Below are positions 8,480 to 18,049 of a stretch of DNA of 64,000 bases, piece after piece. Source of the DNA: Mangrovicoccus algicola (GTDB lineage: Bacteria > Pseudomonadota > Alphaproteobacteria > Rhodobacterales > Rhodobacteraceae); NCBI RefSeq assembly GCF_014903745.1, contig NZ_JACVXA010000023.1:1-64000 (forward strand), read 5' to 3'. A program made the translations under genes and the position numbers. The notes below the pieces were generated by a model. It was not told the origin of the DNA. It saw only the letters and a list, made by a program, of their open reading frames with translations, and did not search any database. Position 1 is the first letter of the stretch; the number at the start of each line of letters is the position of its first letter.

Positions 8480-9436
8480 ATGCGCGACCTGAAGATCCCC
8501 GGCGACCGGCACCCCGAAAAGGCGCATCGCAAGGACAATGCCCAGCCCAAGAAACCGGACTGGATCCGGGTGAAGGCGCCCGGCTCGGAAGGGTATCGCA
8601 AGACCAAGGCGATCATGGAGGAACATCGCCTGGTCACGGTCTGCCAGGAAGCCGCCTGTCCCAATGCCGGGGAATGCTGGAGCCAGGGCCACGCCACCAT
8701 GATGATCATGGGCGATATCTGCACCCGCGGCTGCACCTTCTGCAATGTCGCCACCGGGCGGCCGGACAATCTGGACGTGTTCGAGCCGGGCCGCGTCGCC
8801 GATGCGGTGCAGAAACTGGGGCTGAACCATGTCGTGATCACCTCGGTCGACCGCGACGACCTGGAGGATGGCGGCGCCGCGCATTTTGCCCAGACGATCC
8901 GCGCGATCCGCCACCGCTCGCCCGCGACCACGATCGAGATCCTGACCCCGGATTTCCTGAAATGCGGGCCGGGCGCGCTGGAACAGATCGTGGCGGCGGG
9001 TCCTGACGTGTTCAATCACAACCTGGAAACCGTGCCCGGCCTCTATCCCGAGGTGCGTCCGGGCGCGCGCTATTTCCACTCGCTGCGGCTGCTGCAGCGG
9101 GTGAAAGAGCTGGATCCCTCGATGTTCACCAAGTCGGGCATCATGGTCGGGCTGGGCGAGGACAGGCAGGCCGTGCAGCAGGTCATGGACGACATGCGTG
9201 CCGCCGGGGTCGATTTCCTGACCATCGGCCAATACCTCCAGCCGACGCCCAAGCATCATGCCGTCGCCCGCTTCGTCACCCCCGAGGAATTCGCGAGCTA
9301 CGAGAAGACCGCCTGGGGCAAGGGTTTCCTCATGGTCTCGGCCACGCCGCTGACGCGGTCCAGCTATCATGCCGGGGATGATTTCGCGCGGCTGCGCGAA
9401 AACCGCCTGCGCAAGCTGGGCAGGCTTCCCGCCTGA
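8480..9436 (+). CDS. lipA: Lipoyl synthase
   Basis: A 318-residue radical-SAM enzyme that inserts two sulfur atoms into protein-bound octanoyl groups to form lipoyl cofactors. The auxiliary iron-sulfur cluster cysteines are Cys55, Cys60 and Cys66 ([12 protein letters not shown]), and the radical-SAM cysteines are Cys81, Cys85 and Cys88 (C-T-R-G-C-T-F-C). The C-terminal R-S-S-Y-H-A-G-D serine-containing motif is present. The ATG at 8480 is chosen over a much longer upstream extension because GGAGG precedes it and homology begins there. Confidence 0.98.
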   Translation: MRDLKIPGDRHPEKAHRKDNAQPKKPDWIRVKAPGSEGYRKTKAIMEEHRLVTVCQEAACPNAGECWSQGHATMMIMGDICTRGCTFCNVATGRPDNLDVFEPGRVADAVQKLGLNHVVITSVDRDDLEDGGAAHFAQTIRAIRHRSPATTIEILTPDFLKCGPGALEQIVAAGPDVFNHNLETVPGLYPEVRPGARYFHSLRLLQRVKELDPSMFTKSGIMVGLGEDRQAVQQVMDDMRAAGVDFLTIGQYLQPTPKHHAVARFVTPEEFASYEKTAWGKGFLMVSATPLTRSSYHAGDDFARLRENRLRKLGRLPA

Positions 9437-9440
9437 CAGG

Positions 9441-9476
9441 AAAGCCCCGGCACGATGCGCTGCGTGCCGGGGCTTT
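9441..9476. terminator. Bidirectional terminator-like hairpin between lipA and bacterioferritin
   Basis: A perfect 14-base-pair stem starts AAAGCCCCGG and has an eight-base loop, lying just after the lipA stop and 44 bases beyond the bacterioferritin stop on the other strand. The stem ends in CTTTC/GAAAG, giving only short U runs. Confidence 0.7.
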
Positions 9477-9519
9477 CATGGGCGTCACGGGCCGGACCGG
9501 GCGCCCGGTCCGTCGCGGA

Positions 9520-9996
9520 TCATTCGGCGCCGGGCGTGATGTACTTGGCGCTGTAATTCGCTTCGCCGATGCGCTCGATCAGGCTGATCTGCAGCTCCAG
9601 CCATTCCTTGTGGCCTTCCTCGTCCATCACGATATCCTCGAACAGGCGGCGGGTGCCGATATCGCTGACTTCGCGGGCCTGTTCCGAGGCGCGGGTGTAG
9701 AATTCGATCGCCTCGCCCTCGTCATCCATGTCCATCTTGAACATATCGACCAGCGATTCGGCCTTCACGGGCGACTTGTCGAATCCCAGATCGGGCGTGC
9801 CGCCGAGGAAGATGATGCGCTCGATGAAGCGGTCGGAATGGCCCAGCTCCTCGGTCATCTCCTCGCGCATCTTCTCGGCCAGCCGGTCCAGGCCCCAATC
9901 CTCCAGGACATGGGCGTGGAGCTGGTACTGATGCGCGGCGGTCATCTCCATCTGCAGGGCCTTCTGAAGATTCTCGATGGTCTGGGTGTTCGACAT
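9520..9996 (-). CDS. bfr: Bacterioferritin-family iron storage protein, haem-ligand Met replaced
   Basis: A 158-residue ferritin-like four-helix protein that oxidises and stores iron. Ferroxidase ligands equivalent to E. coli Bfr Glu18, Glu51, His54, Glu127 and His130 are seen at Glu17, Glu50, His53 and in D-E-E-G-H near residue 125. The haem-binding Met52 position is Leu51 (T-E-E-L-G-H), so haem ligation between subunits is not expected. The ATG at 9996 follows AAAGGAG; the longer frame upstream lacks homology. A weak Fnr-like site lies about 100 bases upstream. Confidence 0.92.
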   Translation of the reverse strand: MSNTQTIENLQKALQMEMTAAHQYQLHAHVLEDWGLDRLAEKMREEMTEELGHSDRFIERIIFLGGTPDLGFDKSPVKAESLVDMFKMDMDDEGEAIEFYTRASEQAREVSDIGTRRLFEDIVMDEEGHKEWLELQISLIERIGEANYSAKYITPGAE

Positions 9997-10089
9997 GCCG
10001 TCGGTCTCCTTTCGCTTTCGGGAGCAACGCGATCCGCGCCACGGGGTTCCGCACGCCGCCGCACTCAATCAGGGCGGGCCGCGATCTGC

Positions 10090-10103
10090 ATTGATTCATC
10101 TCA
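10090..10103. promoter_or_regulatory. Fnr-like box upstream of bfr
   Basis: TTGAT-TCAT-CTCAA differs by one base from the Fnr/FnrL consensus TTGAT-N4-ATCAA. It lies about 95 bases upstream of the bfr start. Confidence 0.28.
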
Positions 10104-10127
10104 ACTTCGCCTGCCGGACCGGTCCCG

Positions 10128-11018
10128 TCACTCCCCGGCGGGCAGATTTGCCAGATAGGCGGCCACCGCGTCGCGATCCGCGGCGGGCAGGCGCGCGTAA
10201 TTGTCGACGATATAGGCCATGTGGCCGCCCACCGAATCGAAATCCGGGGTGAAGCCCGATTCGAGGTAATAGGCGATATCCTCCTGCGACCAGTCCAGCC
10301 CGGCGGGGGTGATGTCCGGCACCCGGCCTTGCCCGCCCGCAATCTCGGCCCCGCTCAGCCAGCGGTTGCGATCCACCGCGCCCAGCGGATTGCGCGGGCT
10401 GTGGCATTCGCCGCAATGGCCCAGCACCTCCACCAGGTATCGCCCCGGCTCCGGCGCGTCGGCGATGACGGGGCCCTCGCGCAGGAACATCCGTTTCCAG
10501 ATGGCCAGGCTCCGCCGATAGCTGAAGGGAAATCCGACCTCATGCGGCAGGCTTGCCGCCTCCGATGCGGGAAGCGTGTCCAGATAGGCCTTCAGATCGG
10601 CGATGTCGCCGGGCTGCATCCCGATATAGGAGGTATAGGGAAAGGCCGGGTAGTAGTGCCGCCCCTCGGGGGACACCCCCCGCGTCAGGGCCAGCGCCAG
10701 GTCCGCGGTGCTCCAGCCGCCGATGCCCGCCGCGGAAGGCGAGATGTTGGGCGCCAGGAAGGTCCCGAAATCCGAGGGAAACCGCATGCCCCCCGCCAGC
10801 ACCAGCCGGGCCTCGCCCTCCGCCTCGGGGGCCGCGTGGCAGGACCCGCATCCCGCCGCCAGGTAGATCCGTTCGCCGCGCTGCGCATCCGGGACCGCCG
10901 ATGCCAGCGCCTGCGCCATGTCGCGCGGAAGGCCCGGAGGGGCGGTGATCCAGAAAAACCCCGCCGCGGCCAGCACCGCCAGCACGGCCAGGGCCGCCGC
11001 TCCTCTGAGAAATCCCAT
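10128..11018 (-). CDS. Membrane-anchored diheme c-type cytochrome
   Basis: A 296-residue periplasmic electron carrier with one N-terminal membrane anchor (about residues 5-25) and two haem c sites, C-G-S-C-H at 57-61 and C-G-E-C-H near residue 203. Each is followed by a cytochrome c fold with a distal Met region. The arrangement resembles the diheme subunits of alcohol or aldehyde dehydrogenases and thiosulfate-type cytochromes, but no dehydrogenase gene is adjacent, so its donor is unknown. It is likely transcribed alone. Confidence 0.88.
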   Translation of the reverse strand: MGFLRGAAALAVLAVLAAAGFFWITAPPGLPRDMAQALASAVPDAQRGERIYLAAGCGSCHAAPEAEGEARLVLAGGMRFPSDFGTFLAPNISPSAAGIGGWSTADLALALTRGVSPEGRHYYPAFPYTSYIGMQPGDIADLKAYLDTLPASEAASLPHEVGFPFSYRRSLAIWKRMFLREGPVIADAPEPGRYLVEVLGHCGECHSPRNPLGAVDRNRWLSGAEIAGGQGRVPDITPAGLDWSQEDIAYYLESGFTPDFDSVGGHMAYIVDNYARLPAADRDAVAAYLANLPAGE

Positions 11019-11122
11019 CCGCTCGCTCCGCTGAAGTCACTGGCCATGGCCAGCCTAGGGCGGCGGCGGCACCGCGTTCAACGGTTTTCCGCCGCCGCGC
11101 GCGAACCCGGGGGGCGGCGCGG

Positions 11123-11662
11123 TCAGTCCAGGAAACGGACCTTTCCGATATAGGGCAGGTTGCGGTTTCTCTGGGCGAAATCGATGCCATAGCCGACGAC
11201 GAATTCGTCGGGGATCTCGAAGCCGATCCAGCGCGCGGCGAAATCGACCTCGCGGCGGCTGGGCTTGTCCAGAAGCGCGATCGTCGCCAGCGACCGCGGA
11301 TTGCGCGAGGCCAGCATGTTGGTGACGTGATGCAGCGTGAAGCCGGTATCGACCACGTCCTCCACCACCAGCACGTCGCGCCCCTCGATGCCGCTGCGCA
11401 GGTCTTTGAGGATGCGCACCTCGCGGCTTGATTCGGTCGCGTCCCCGTAGGAGGAGGCCTCGATGAAATCGACCTCGATGCCGATATCCAGCTCGCGCAC
11501 CAGATCGGCGATGAAGATGAAGCTGCCGCGCAGCAATCCCACCATCACCAGCTTGTCCACGCCTGCATAGGTGGTCTCGATCTCGCGCGCCAGCGCCTCG
11601 ATCCGCGCCGCGATGGCCTTGGCCGAGATCATCTGATCGATCACATAGGGTCTTTCCGGCAT
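11123..11662 (-). CDS. hpt: Hypoxanthine phosphoribosyltransferase
   Basis: A 179-residue purine-salvage enzyme making IMP (and possibly GMP) from the free base and PRPP. The PRPP loop is [11 protein letters not shown] near residues 97-107, and the purine-binding [11 protein letters not shown] is near 155-165. The start at 11662 is used; the frame extends further upstream without homology. It diverges from the COQ10-like gene across 69 bases. Confidence 0.96.
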   Translation of the reverse strand: MPERPYVIDQMISAKAIAARIEALAREIETTYAGVDKLVMVGLLRGSFIFIADLVRELDIGIEVDFIEASSYGDATESSREVRILKDLRSGIEGRDVLVVEDVVDTGFTLHHVTNMLASRNPRSLATIALLDKPSRREVDFAARWIGFEIPDEFVVGYGIDFAQRNRNLPYIGKVRFLD

Positions 11663-11731
11663 GACGCCCCCTTGAAACTTCCTCGTGATCGCTAGGATAA
11701 CACTCTCCAGACAGGAAGTTCCACGAGACCG

Positions 11732-12178
11732 ATGCCCAAGCACCACGAGACCCGCCAGCTGCCCTATTCCGCCGATGACATGTATGCGCTGGTGGCGGAT
11801 GTCGGGTCGTACCCGCAATTCCTGCCCTGGTGCGCCGCGGCGCGCATCCGCTCGCGCGAGGACAGGGGCGACCACGAGGTGATGGAGGCGGATCTTGTGA
11901 TTTCCTTCAAGGTCTTCCGCGAGAAATTCGGCTCGCGCGTGACGCTCTGGCCCGAAAAGCGGCGGATCGACACGGAATATATCGACGGACCGTTCCGCTA
12001 CATGACCTCGACCTGGAGCTTCGCGGACCGGCCCGGGGGCGGCTGCACGGTCGAGTTCTCGACCGATTTCGAATTCCGCAACCGGATGCTTCAGGGCGTG
12101 ATCGGGGTGGTGTTCAACGAGGCGATGCAGCGCATCGTCCGTGCCTTCGAGGACCGGGCCAGGAAGATCTACGGCTGA
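11732..12178 (+). CDS. COQ10/RatA-like START-domain protein
   Basis: A 148-residue polyketide-cyclase/START-fold protein. [18 protein letters not shown] near the N-terminus and the C-terminal [10 protein letters not shown] are the hallmarks of the COQ10/RatA family. In eukaryotes and alphaproteobacteria this family binds ubiquinone and supports respiration; the RatA toxin label in enterics is less likely here. No antitoxin is adjacent. In many alphaproteobacteria this gene lies close to lipA, as it does here within 2.3 kb. Confidence 0.93.
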   Translation: MPKHHETRQLPYSADDMYALVADVGSYPQFLPWCAAARIRSREDRGDHEVMEADLVISFKVFREKFGSRVTLWPEKRRIDTEYIDGPFRYMTSTWSFADRPGGGCTVEFSTDFEFRNRMLQGVIGVVFNEAMQRIVRAFEDRARKIYG

Positions 12179-12192
12179 GGCGGCGGCGCGGC

Positions 12193-12238
12193 GGTTGCAG
12201 GTTGCAACCCGCCACTGCCCCGGTTGCAATCCGCAAGC
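12193..12238. repeat. Pair of GGTTGC-N5-GCAACC dyads
   Basis: Two copies sit 29 bases apart in the 72-base gap between the convergent COQ10-like and pncC genes. At 12193-12209 the arms are perfect with spacer AGGTT; at 12222-12238 the right arm is GCAAGC with spacer AATCC. Confidence 0.75.
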
Positions 12239-12250
12239 GAAGGTCGGCGC

Positions 12251-12724
12251 TCAGGGGCTGGAAAGCCGGGCGATCAGCAGATCCAGCGCATGCGCCACGG
12301 TGGCGGCGCGCACCGCCGCACGGCCGATCGCACCGAACTCCATCGTTTCCGCATGGGTGGGGCGCCCTGTCTGGGCGAGGCCGAAACAGACGCGGCCCTC
12401 GGGCTTGTGCTCCGATCCGCCGGGGCCGGCGATGCCGGTGACGGCGACGGCCAGATCCGCGGCCGACCGGTTCAGCGCCCCTTCGGCCATCTCCCGCGCG
12501 ACGGCCTCCGACACCGCGCCCACCGCCTGGATCGTGCGCGGATGGACGGCCAGCATCTCGGCCTTGGCCGCATTGGTATAGGTGACGAAGCCGCGATCGA
12601 AGATCGCCGAACTGCCTGCCACCTCGGTGATCGCCCCGGCGATCAGCCCGGCGGTGCAGCTTTCGGCAGTGGCGATCATCACGCCGCGGGCGCGCGCCAG
12701 CTCCAGAAGCCGCGCGGCGCTCAT
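12251..12724 (-). CDS. pncC: CinA C-terminal-type nicotinamide-nucleotide amidohydrolase
   Basis: A 157-residue stand-alone CinA C-terminal domain, which deamidates NMN to nicotinate mononucleotide in pyridine nucleotide recycling. The catalytic region [12 protein letters not shown] is at about 19-30, and V-T-G-I-A-G-P-G-G follows near 95. Its ATG overlaps the pgpA stop in an ATGA arrangement, making it the last gene of the coupled ispDF-pgpA-pncC chain. Confidence 0.93.
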   Translation of the reverse strand: MSAARLLELARARGVMIATAESCTAGLIAGAITEVAGSSAIFDRGFVTYTNAAKAEMLAVHPRTIQAVGAVSEAVAREMAEGALNRSAADLAVAVTGIAGPGGSEHKPEGRVCFGLAQTGRPTHAETMEFGAIGRAAVRAATVAHALDLLIARLSSP

Positions 12725-13221
12725 GCGCCCAGAACCCCGTGGGCCAGCCCCGCGGCAAGCGCCACGGCGACGGCCGCCATCAGCCCCGCGATCACGTCAT
12801 CGATCATCACCCAATGGGGCGCGTCCTTGCGGTCGGCCCAGCCGACCGGGCCGGGTTTCCAGATGTCGAACAGCCGGAACATCACGAAGGCGCCGACCCA
12901 GCCGGGCCAGGGGAACAGCCAGGGATCGACCCCGGCATGGCTGAGCCCCAGCGACAGCGGCCACATCGCCACCCACTGCCCGGCCACCTCGTCGATGACG
13001 ATCTCGGACGCATCCTTCCGCCCGGTGGCGGCGCGTTCCGCCCGGCAGGCCCAGATCCCTGCGGCGAAGACCGCGGCCGTGGCCAGCAGTAGCAAGGTGA
13101 AACCACCGATCCCGTGCAGCAGGTAGCCCAACGGGACCGCCGCCGCAGACCCCCAAGTGCCGGGGGCGGGGCGCAGCAGTCCGATGCCGCCGAACGTGCC
13201 GACCAGCCGCGAGGGTCTCAT
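12721..13221 (-). CDS. pgpA: Phosphatidylglycerophosphatase A
   Basis: A 166-residue inner-membrane phosphatase converting phosphatidylglycerol phosphate to phosphatidylglycerol. The N-terminal [17 protein letters not shown], the I-D-E-V-A-G-Q-W motif and the late I-D-D-V-I-A-G motif match PgpA, and four hydrophobic segments are visible. ATGA overlaps join it to ispDF upstream and pncC downstream, so all three are translationally coupled. Confidence 0.95.
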   Translation of the reverse strand: MRPSRLVGTFGGIGLLRPAPGTWGSAAAVPLGYLLHGIGGFTLLLLATAAVFAAGIWACRAERAATGRKDASEIVIDEVAGQWVAMWPLSLGLSHAGVDPWLFPWPGWVGAFVMFRLFDIWKPGPVGWADRKDAPHWVMIDDVIAGLMAAVAVALAAGLAHGVLGA

Positions 13222-14378
13222 CGTGCAACCAGAAGGCAGCTGGCCATGGCGGCGATGCCTTCCTCGCGCCCGGTGAATCCCAGCTGTTCCGAGGTCGTGG
13301 CCTTGACGCTGATCCGGGCCGGCTCGATGCCGGTGATCTCCGCCAGTTCCGCGCGCATCGCTTCCGCATGGGGTCCGATCTTCGGCCTTTCGCAGATCAG
13401 CGTGCAGTCGATATTGGCGATGGCATAGCCGCGTTCGCCGGCCAGCTCGGCCGCGTGGCGCAGGAAGATGGCGCTTGCCGCGCCCTTCCATTGCGGGTCC
13501 GATGGCGGGAAATGGCGGCCGATATCGCCCTCGGCCAGGGCGCCGTAGATCGCGTCGGTGATCGCATGCATGCCGACATCGGCATCGGAATGGCCCTTCA
13601 GCGCCCGGTCGTGGGGCACGCGAATGCCGCAGAGCATCACGTGATCGCCGGGGGCGAAGGCATGCACGTCATAGCCGGTGCCGGTGCGGATATCCATGAT
13701 CTGGTCGTCCCGTCTGTGCCTCCGCAGGATCGCCGCGGCACGGGCGAAATCCGGCGGATGGGTGATCTTCAGATTGTCGTCATCCCCCTCGACGATCGCC
13801 ACGTCAAGCCCGTGCGCCCGCGCCACCTCGACATCATCCGCGGCCGGGGGGCCGCTCCAGCCTGCATGCGCGGCCCGGATCCGGTCCAGGGCGAACCCCT
13901 GCGGCGTCTGCGCGCGCCACAGTCCCGCGCGGTCCTGCAGGCCCGAAACCAGCCCCTGCGATCCGCGCCACAGCGCATCGGTGACGGGCAGGGCGGGGGC
14001 CGCCCCCGCATGGTTGCAAAGCGCAACCAGCACGCGGTCGATCACTTCCGGCGACACAAGCGGCCGCGCCGCGTCGTGGATCAGCACCTGGCTGGTGCCC
14101 TCCGGCACCGCATCCAGCCCCGCCCGCACCGAGGCGGCCCGGCTGGCGCCGCCATCGACGAGGATCGTCCCCGGGGGCAGGGGCAGCCGGGACAGGGGGC
14201 CCGGGCGGTCGGCAGGATGCACCACCAGGACCACCGCCTGCACCGCCGGGTGCGCGCGCAGGGCGCGCAGCGTGTGCAGAACCACGGGTTCGCCTTCAAG
14301 AAGCTGATATTGCTTGGCTATATCGCCGCCTGCGCGGGTGCCGCGGCCGGCCGCGACGATCAGGGCTGTGACGGACAT
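13218..14378 (-). CDS. ispDF: Bifunctional IspD/IspF isoprenoid (MEP pathway) enzyme
   Basis: A 386-residue fusion of 2-C-methyl-D-erythritol 4-phosphate cytidylyltransferase (IspD, residues 1-225) and 2-C-methyl-D-erythritol 2,4-cyclodiphosphate synthase (IspF, about 228-386). IspD shows A-A-G-R-G-T-R-A-G and H-D-A-A-R-P; IspF shows the metal-binding G-Y-D-V-H-A-F and G-H-S-D-A-D-V motifs. The fusion is common in alphaproteobacteria. The start at 14378 is chosen because the IspD nucleotide loop begins six residues later and AAGGAGA precedes it. Confidence 0.97.
   Translation of the reverse strand: MSVTALIVAAGRGTRAGGDIAKQYQLLEGEPVVLHTLRALRAHPAVQAVVLVVHPADRPGPLSRLPLPPGTILVDGGASRAASVRAGLDAVPEGTSQVLIHDAARPLVSPEVIDRVLVALCNHAGAAPALPVTDALWRGSQGLVSGLQDRAGLWRAQTPQGFALDRIRAAHAGWSGPPAADDVEVARAHGLDVAIVEGDDDNLKITHPPDFARAAAILRRHRRDDQIMDIRTGTGYDVHAFAPGDHVMLCGIRVPHDRALKGHSDADVGMHAITDAIYGALAEGDIGRHFPPSDPQWKGAASAIFLRHAAELAGERGYAIANIDCTLICERPKIGPHAEAMRAELAEITGIEPARISVKATTSEQLGFTGREEGIAAMASCLLVAR
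14012..14028. repeat. GGTTGC-N5-GCAACC dyad inside ispD
   Basis: Perfect arms with spacer AAAGC, extended to seven base pairs by flanking T and A. This is the only perfect-arm copy found inside a coding region. Confidence 0.7.
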
Positions 14379-14454
14379 GGCTTGTCTCCTTCGTCGCGCG
14401 TGCTTAGACCGCGCGGGCGATGCTGACAATCCGTGCAGCTCGCCGGGGAAAACA

Positions 14455-14469
14455 GCACATTATTTGTGC
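14455..14469. promoter_or_regulatory. GCAC-N7-GTGC dyad, candidate NtrC operator
   Basis: GCAC-ATTATTT-GTGC matches the enteric NtrC-type pattern GCAC-N7-GTGC with an AT-rich spacer. It lies 96-110 bases upstream of the TTG start of dusB, the first gene of the dusB-ntrB-ntrC operon, in the region shared with divergent ispDF. Binding is untested. Confidence 0.42.
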
Positions 14470-14564
14470 GAAAGGCGTTTTTCCGGTCCTTCTGCGCCGC
14501 GAGCGATTGCACAGCTTTTCGTCGGCGTTTAGTTCCGAAGCAGACCTGCGCAAGGATTGGGCAA

Positions 14565-15545
14565 TTGACTAAACAGCTGGCGACAGCCGATGCGCCGATG
14601 ATCGCGCTGGCCCCGATGGCGGGGATCACCGACCTGCCGTTCCGGCAGCTTGTCTCGCGCTTCGGGGCGGATCTGGTCACCAGCGAGATGGTGGCCAGCC
14701 AGGAGATCGTCCAGGCCAAGCCCGAGATGCGCGACCGTGCCGAACTGGGGCTGGACCAGGGCGGGAGCGCCGTGCAGCTGGCCGGGCGCGATCCGCACTG
14801 GATGGCGGAGGCCGCGCGGCTGGTCGCGGGGCAGGGCGCACAGGTCATCGACATCAACATGGGCTGTCCGGCCAAGAAGGTGGTGGGCGGCCTGTCGGGA
14901 TCCGCGCTGATGCGCGACCTCGACCTGGCGCTGCGGCTGATCGAGGCGGTGGCCGGGGCGGTCGATGTGCCGGTCACGCTGAAGACCCGGCTGGGCTGGG
15001 ATTCCGACACGATGAACGCGCCCGATCTGGCGCGGCGCGCCGAATCCGCGGGGGTGCAGCGCATCGTCATCCATGGCCGCACGCGCTGCCAGTTCTACAA
15101 GGGCCGCGCCGACTGGGCCGCGATCCGCGAGGTCGTGGAGGCCGTGTCCGTGCCGGTGATCGCCAATGGCGACATCACCGATGCCGAAAGCGCGACCGAG
15201 GCGCTGCGCCTGTCGGGCGCGGCGGGGGTGATGATCGGGCGCGGCGCCTATGGGCGGCCATGGTTGCTGTCTGCAATCGGTCACGCCCTCGCAGGCTGGC
15301 CCGCCCCCGCGATCCCGCGGGGCCCGGCGCTGGCGGCGATGGTTGCAGATCACCACCGCGCGATCCTCGATTTCTACGGCACCGAGCTGGGGCTGCGCAT
15401 CGCGCGCAAGCACCTGGGCTGGTACATGGATGCGGCCGGGACCTCGCCCGCGCTGCGCCGCGCCGTGCTGACTTCCCGCGCGCCGCAGGAGGTGCACCGC
15501 CTCCTGGAGCGCGCGATTCTCGAACCGGAGGCTCTTGCCGCATGA
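14565..15545 (+). CDS. dusB: tRNA-dihydrouridine synthase B (NifR3)
   Basis: A 326-residue FMN enzyme that reduces uridine to dihydrouridine in tRNA. It has A-P-M-A-G-I-T-D at the N-terminus, N-M-G-C-P-A-K-K-V with the catalytic cysteine, and [11 protein letters not shown]. The TTG at 14565 is chosen because AAGGA lies eight bases upstream; the ATG at 14433 would add 44 unconserved residues. In Rhodobacter capsulatus the orthologue nifR3 heads the nifR3-ntrB-ntrC operon, and the same order is found here with an ATGA overlap into ntrB. Confidence 0.95.
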   Translation: MTKQLATADAPMIALAPMAGITDLPFRQLVSRFGADLVTSEMVASQEIVQAKPEMRDRAELGLDQGGSAVQLAGRDPHWMAEAARLVAGQGAQVIDINMGCPAKKVVGGLSGSALMRDLDLALRLIEAVAGAVDVPVTLKTRLGWDSDTMNAPDLARRAESAGVQRIVIHGRTRCQFYKGRADWAAIREVVEAVSVPVIANGDITDAESATEALRLSGAAGVMIGRGAYGRPWLLSAIGHALAGWPAPAIPRGPALAAMVADHHRAILDFYGTELGLRIARKHLGWYMDAAGTSPALRRAVLTSRAPQEVHRLLERAILEPEALAA

Positions 15546-16618
15546 CCGCGGACTGGACCGAACAGCTCTGGGCCTCGCTGCCCATTCCCGCCTTTCTGCT
15601 CAATGCCGACGACACGATCGCGGACATAACGCCCACGGCCGAGGCGTTCCTGAACATGTCCGACAAGGCGCTGATCGGCTTCCCGATCTGGGACAAGCTG
15701 ATGATCGACGCGCCGCTGGAGGAATCCTTCGCCCGCGTCCGCCGCGACCAGTCGGGGCTGTTCATCAACAATGTCGATGTCGGCGGCGGCAACCGCCCGC
15801 CCGTGCAGTGCAACATCCAGATCGGTCCGCTGATCGACACGCCGGACATGGTCCTGGTCCTGCTGGAGCCGCGCCAGATCGCCGACCGGATGGAAAGCGC
15901 GCATGCGGTGAAATCGGCGGCGAAATCCGCCATCGGCATGGCCGAGATGCTGGCCCACGAGATCAAGAACCCGCTGGCGGGCATCACCGGGGCGGCGCAG
16001 CTGCTGAGCATGAACCTGTCGGGCGAGGATCAGGAGATGACCGACCTGATCGTGGCCGAGACGCGGCGCATCACCAAGCTCCTGGAACAGGTGGAGCAGT
16101 TCGGCAACCTGCGCCCGCCGGAGCTGCGCGCGATCAACGTGCATGACCTGCTGGACCGGGCGCGGCGCTCCTCCGTGGTGGGGTTCGCGGCGCATATGCG
16201 CATCATCGAGGAATACGACCCCTCGCTGCCCTCGACCTTCGTCGACGGCGACCAGATGCTGCAGGTGTTCCTCAACCTGCTGAAGAATGCCGCCGAGGCC
16301 TCCGAGGGGGCGGGAACGATCCGCATCCGCACCTTCTACGAGCTGAGCCTCAGGCTGCGGCGCACCGACGGATCGGGTGCCGCGCTGCCGCTGCAGGTGG
16401 AAATCATCGATGACGGTCCGGGGCTGAAGCCCGAGATCGCCGACGCGATCTTCGATCCTTTCGTCTCGGGCCGCGAGAACGGCACGGGGCTGGGGCTTGC
16501 GCTGGTGTCGAAGATCGTCTCAGAACATGGCGGGTGGATCGGGGTGGAAAGCGTGCCGGGCCGCACGGTGTTCCGCATCTCCCTGCCCGTGGCGCCCAAG
16601 AATACGGAGAATGACTGA
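15542..16618 (+). CDS. ntrB: Nitrogen-regulation sensor kinase NtrB
   Basis: A 358-residue cytosolic histidine kinase that, under PII control, phosphorylates or dephosphorylates NtrC according to nitrogen status. A PAS-like domain covers about residues 8-110; the phospho-acceptor is His139 in L-A-H-E-I-K-N-P-L; the ATPase domain shows [15 protein letters not shown] and G-T-G-L-G-L-A-L. It overlaps dusB by four bases and ntrC by one. Confidence 0.98.
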   Translation: MTADWTEQLWASLPIPAFLLNADDTIADITPTAEAFLNMSDKALIGFPIWDKLMIDAPLEESFARVRRDQSGLFINNVDVGGGNRPPVQCNIQIGPLIDTPDMVLVLLEPRQIADRMESAHAVKSAAKSAIGMAEMLAHEIKNPLAGITGAAQLLSMNLSGEDQEMTDLIVAETRRITKLLEQVEQFGNLRPPELRAINVHDLLDRARRSSVVGFAAHMRIIEEYDPSLPSTFVDGDQMLQVFLNLLKNAAEASEGAGTIRIRTFYELSLRLRRTDGSGAALPLQVEIIDDGPGLKPEIADAIFDPFVSGRENGTGLGLALVSKIVSEHGGWIGVESVPGRTVFRISLPVAPKNTEND

Positions 16619-17982
16619 TGGACGGGACCGTACTAGTTGCAGATGACGACCGCACGATCCGCACGGTGCTGACCCAGGCGCTGACGCGCGCCGGCTGCAA
16701 GGTCCACGCGACCTCGTCACTGATGACGCTCCTGCGCTGGGTCGAGGAGGGCAAGGGCGACCTGGTGATCTCGGACGTGATGATGCCCGACGGAAACGGG
16801 CTGGATGCGCTGCCCAAGATCGCCGAATACCGCCCCGGGCTGCCGGTCATCGTGATCTCGGCGCAGAACACGATCATGACGGCGATCCAGGCGGCCGAGG
16901 CGGATGCCTTCGACTACCTGCCCAAGCCCTTCGACCTGCCCGACCTGATGAAACGGGCAGGCAAGGCGCTGGAGGTCAAGCGCCGCGCGCCGCAGCCGCG
17001 CAAGGAATCCGAGCAGGCCACCGGCGATCTGCCGCTGGTCGGGCGCACGCCGGGGATGCAGGCGCTCTACCGCCTGGTCGCGCGGGTGATGAATTCGGAA
17101 CTGCCGGTGCTGATCACCGGCGAATCCGGAACCGGCAAATCGCTGATCGCGCGGGCCATCCACGATTTCTCGGACCGCCGCACCATGCCCTTCGTGGTGG
17201 TCTCGGCCTCTGACCTTGCGACGATGGACGGGCCGGCCCAGATCATCGCCCGCGCCCGCGGCGGGTCGATCCTGTTCGACGAGGTGGGCGATTTCGACGA
17301 CGAGGCGCAGGCGCGCATCGTGCGGATGCTGGACGGGTTCGGCGATCCGGCGCCGCGGGTGCTGGCCTCCTCGCAGGGGGACCTGGCCTCGAAGATGGAC
17401 GAGGGCCGGTTCCGCCAGGACCTGTTCTACCGCCTGGGCGGCGTCACGATCGCCGTGCCCTCGCTGCGCGAGCGGGTGGACGACATCCCGCTTCTGGCCG
17501 AGCATTTCCTGGGCCGGTCGGAACGCGATGGCGGGCCGGTGCGCCGCTTCACCAATGACGCGATGGAGATGATCCGCGCCTATAGCTGGCCGGGCAATGT
17601 GCGGCAGCTGGAAAACACCATCCGCCGCCTGGTCATCACCGCGGGCGAGGAAGAGATCACCCGCGCCGAGGTCGACCAGATCCTGGGCAACCAGCCCGCG
17701 ATGGAACCCCTGTCGGGACGCGGCGACGGCGAGAAGCTCTCGGCCTCGGTGGGCAAGCATCTGCGGCGCTATTTCGACCTGCATGGCGGGGTGCTGCCGC
17801 CGCCGGGCCTGTATCAGCGGATCCTGCGCGAGGTGGAACTGCCGCTGATCGAGATCGCGCTGGATGCCACGGGCGGCAACCAGGCCAAATGTGCCGATCT
17901 TCTGGGGATCAACCGCAATACCTTGCGTAAAAAGATCACCGATCTCGATATTCGGGTGACACGCCGCCGTAAATTGATGTAA
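16618..17982 (+). CDS. ntrC: NtrC response regulator lacking the GAFTGA loop
   Basis: A 454-residue nitrogen-response activator. The receiver domain has Asp53 as phosphorylation site; the AAA+ domain has Walker A G-E-S-G-T-G-K-S (168-175) and Walker B I-L-F-D-E-V-G-D; a Fis-type helix-turn-helix closes the protein (N-R-N-T-L-R-K-K-I). Between Walker A and B the sequence passes from F-V-V-V-S-A-S-D-L to G-G-S-I-L-F-D-E with about 15 residues, so the E-L-F-G-H-x-x-G-A-F-T-G-A segment that contacts sigma-54 is deleted. The R. capsulatus NtrC has the same deletion and works with the housekeeping polymerase; the same is inferred here. Confidence 0.97.
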   Translation: MDGTVLVADDDRTIRTVLTQALTRAGCKVHATSSLMTLLRWVEEGKGDLVISDVMMPDGNGLDALPKIAEYRPGLPVIVISAQNTIMTAIQAAEADAFDYLPKPFDLPDLMKRAGKALEVKRRAPQPRKESEQATGDLPLVGRTPGMQALYRLVARVMNSELPVLITGESGTGKSLIARAIHDFSDRRTMPFVVVSASDLATMDGPAQIIARARGGSILFDEVGDFDDEAQARIVRMLDGFGDPAPRVLASSQGDLASKMDEGRFRQDLFYRLGGVTIAVPSLRERVDDIPLLAEHFLGRSERDGGPVRRFTNDAMEMIRAYSWPGNVRQLENTIRRLVITAGEEEITRAEVDQILGNQPAMEPLSGRGDGEKLSASVGKHLRRYFDLHGGVLPPPGLYQRILREVELPLIEIALDATGGNQAKCADLLGINRNTLRKKITDLDIRVTRRRKLM

Positions 17983-18049
17983 ACCTGCCACAGCGTGGCG
18001 CGAATGCCGCAGAAGACGGAATCGCGCCCGGTGGGTTTCGGGTGAACTG

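Noticed and set aside
11732-12178. RatA toxin of a toxin-antitoxin pair
   Set aside because: No antitoxin-like partner is adjacent; in alphaproteobacteria this family is better explained as a COQ10-like ubiquinone-binding protein.
13214-13230. GGTCTC-ATCGT-GCAACC at the ispDF/pgpA joint as another copy of the dyad
   Set aside because: Two mismatches in the left arm; the overlap coding constraint can explain it, so it is not counted.
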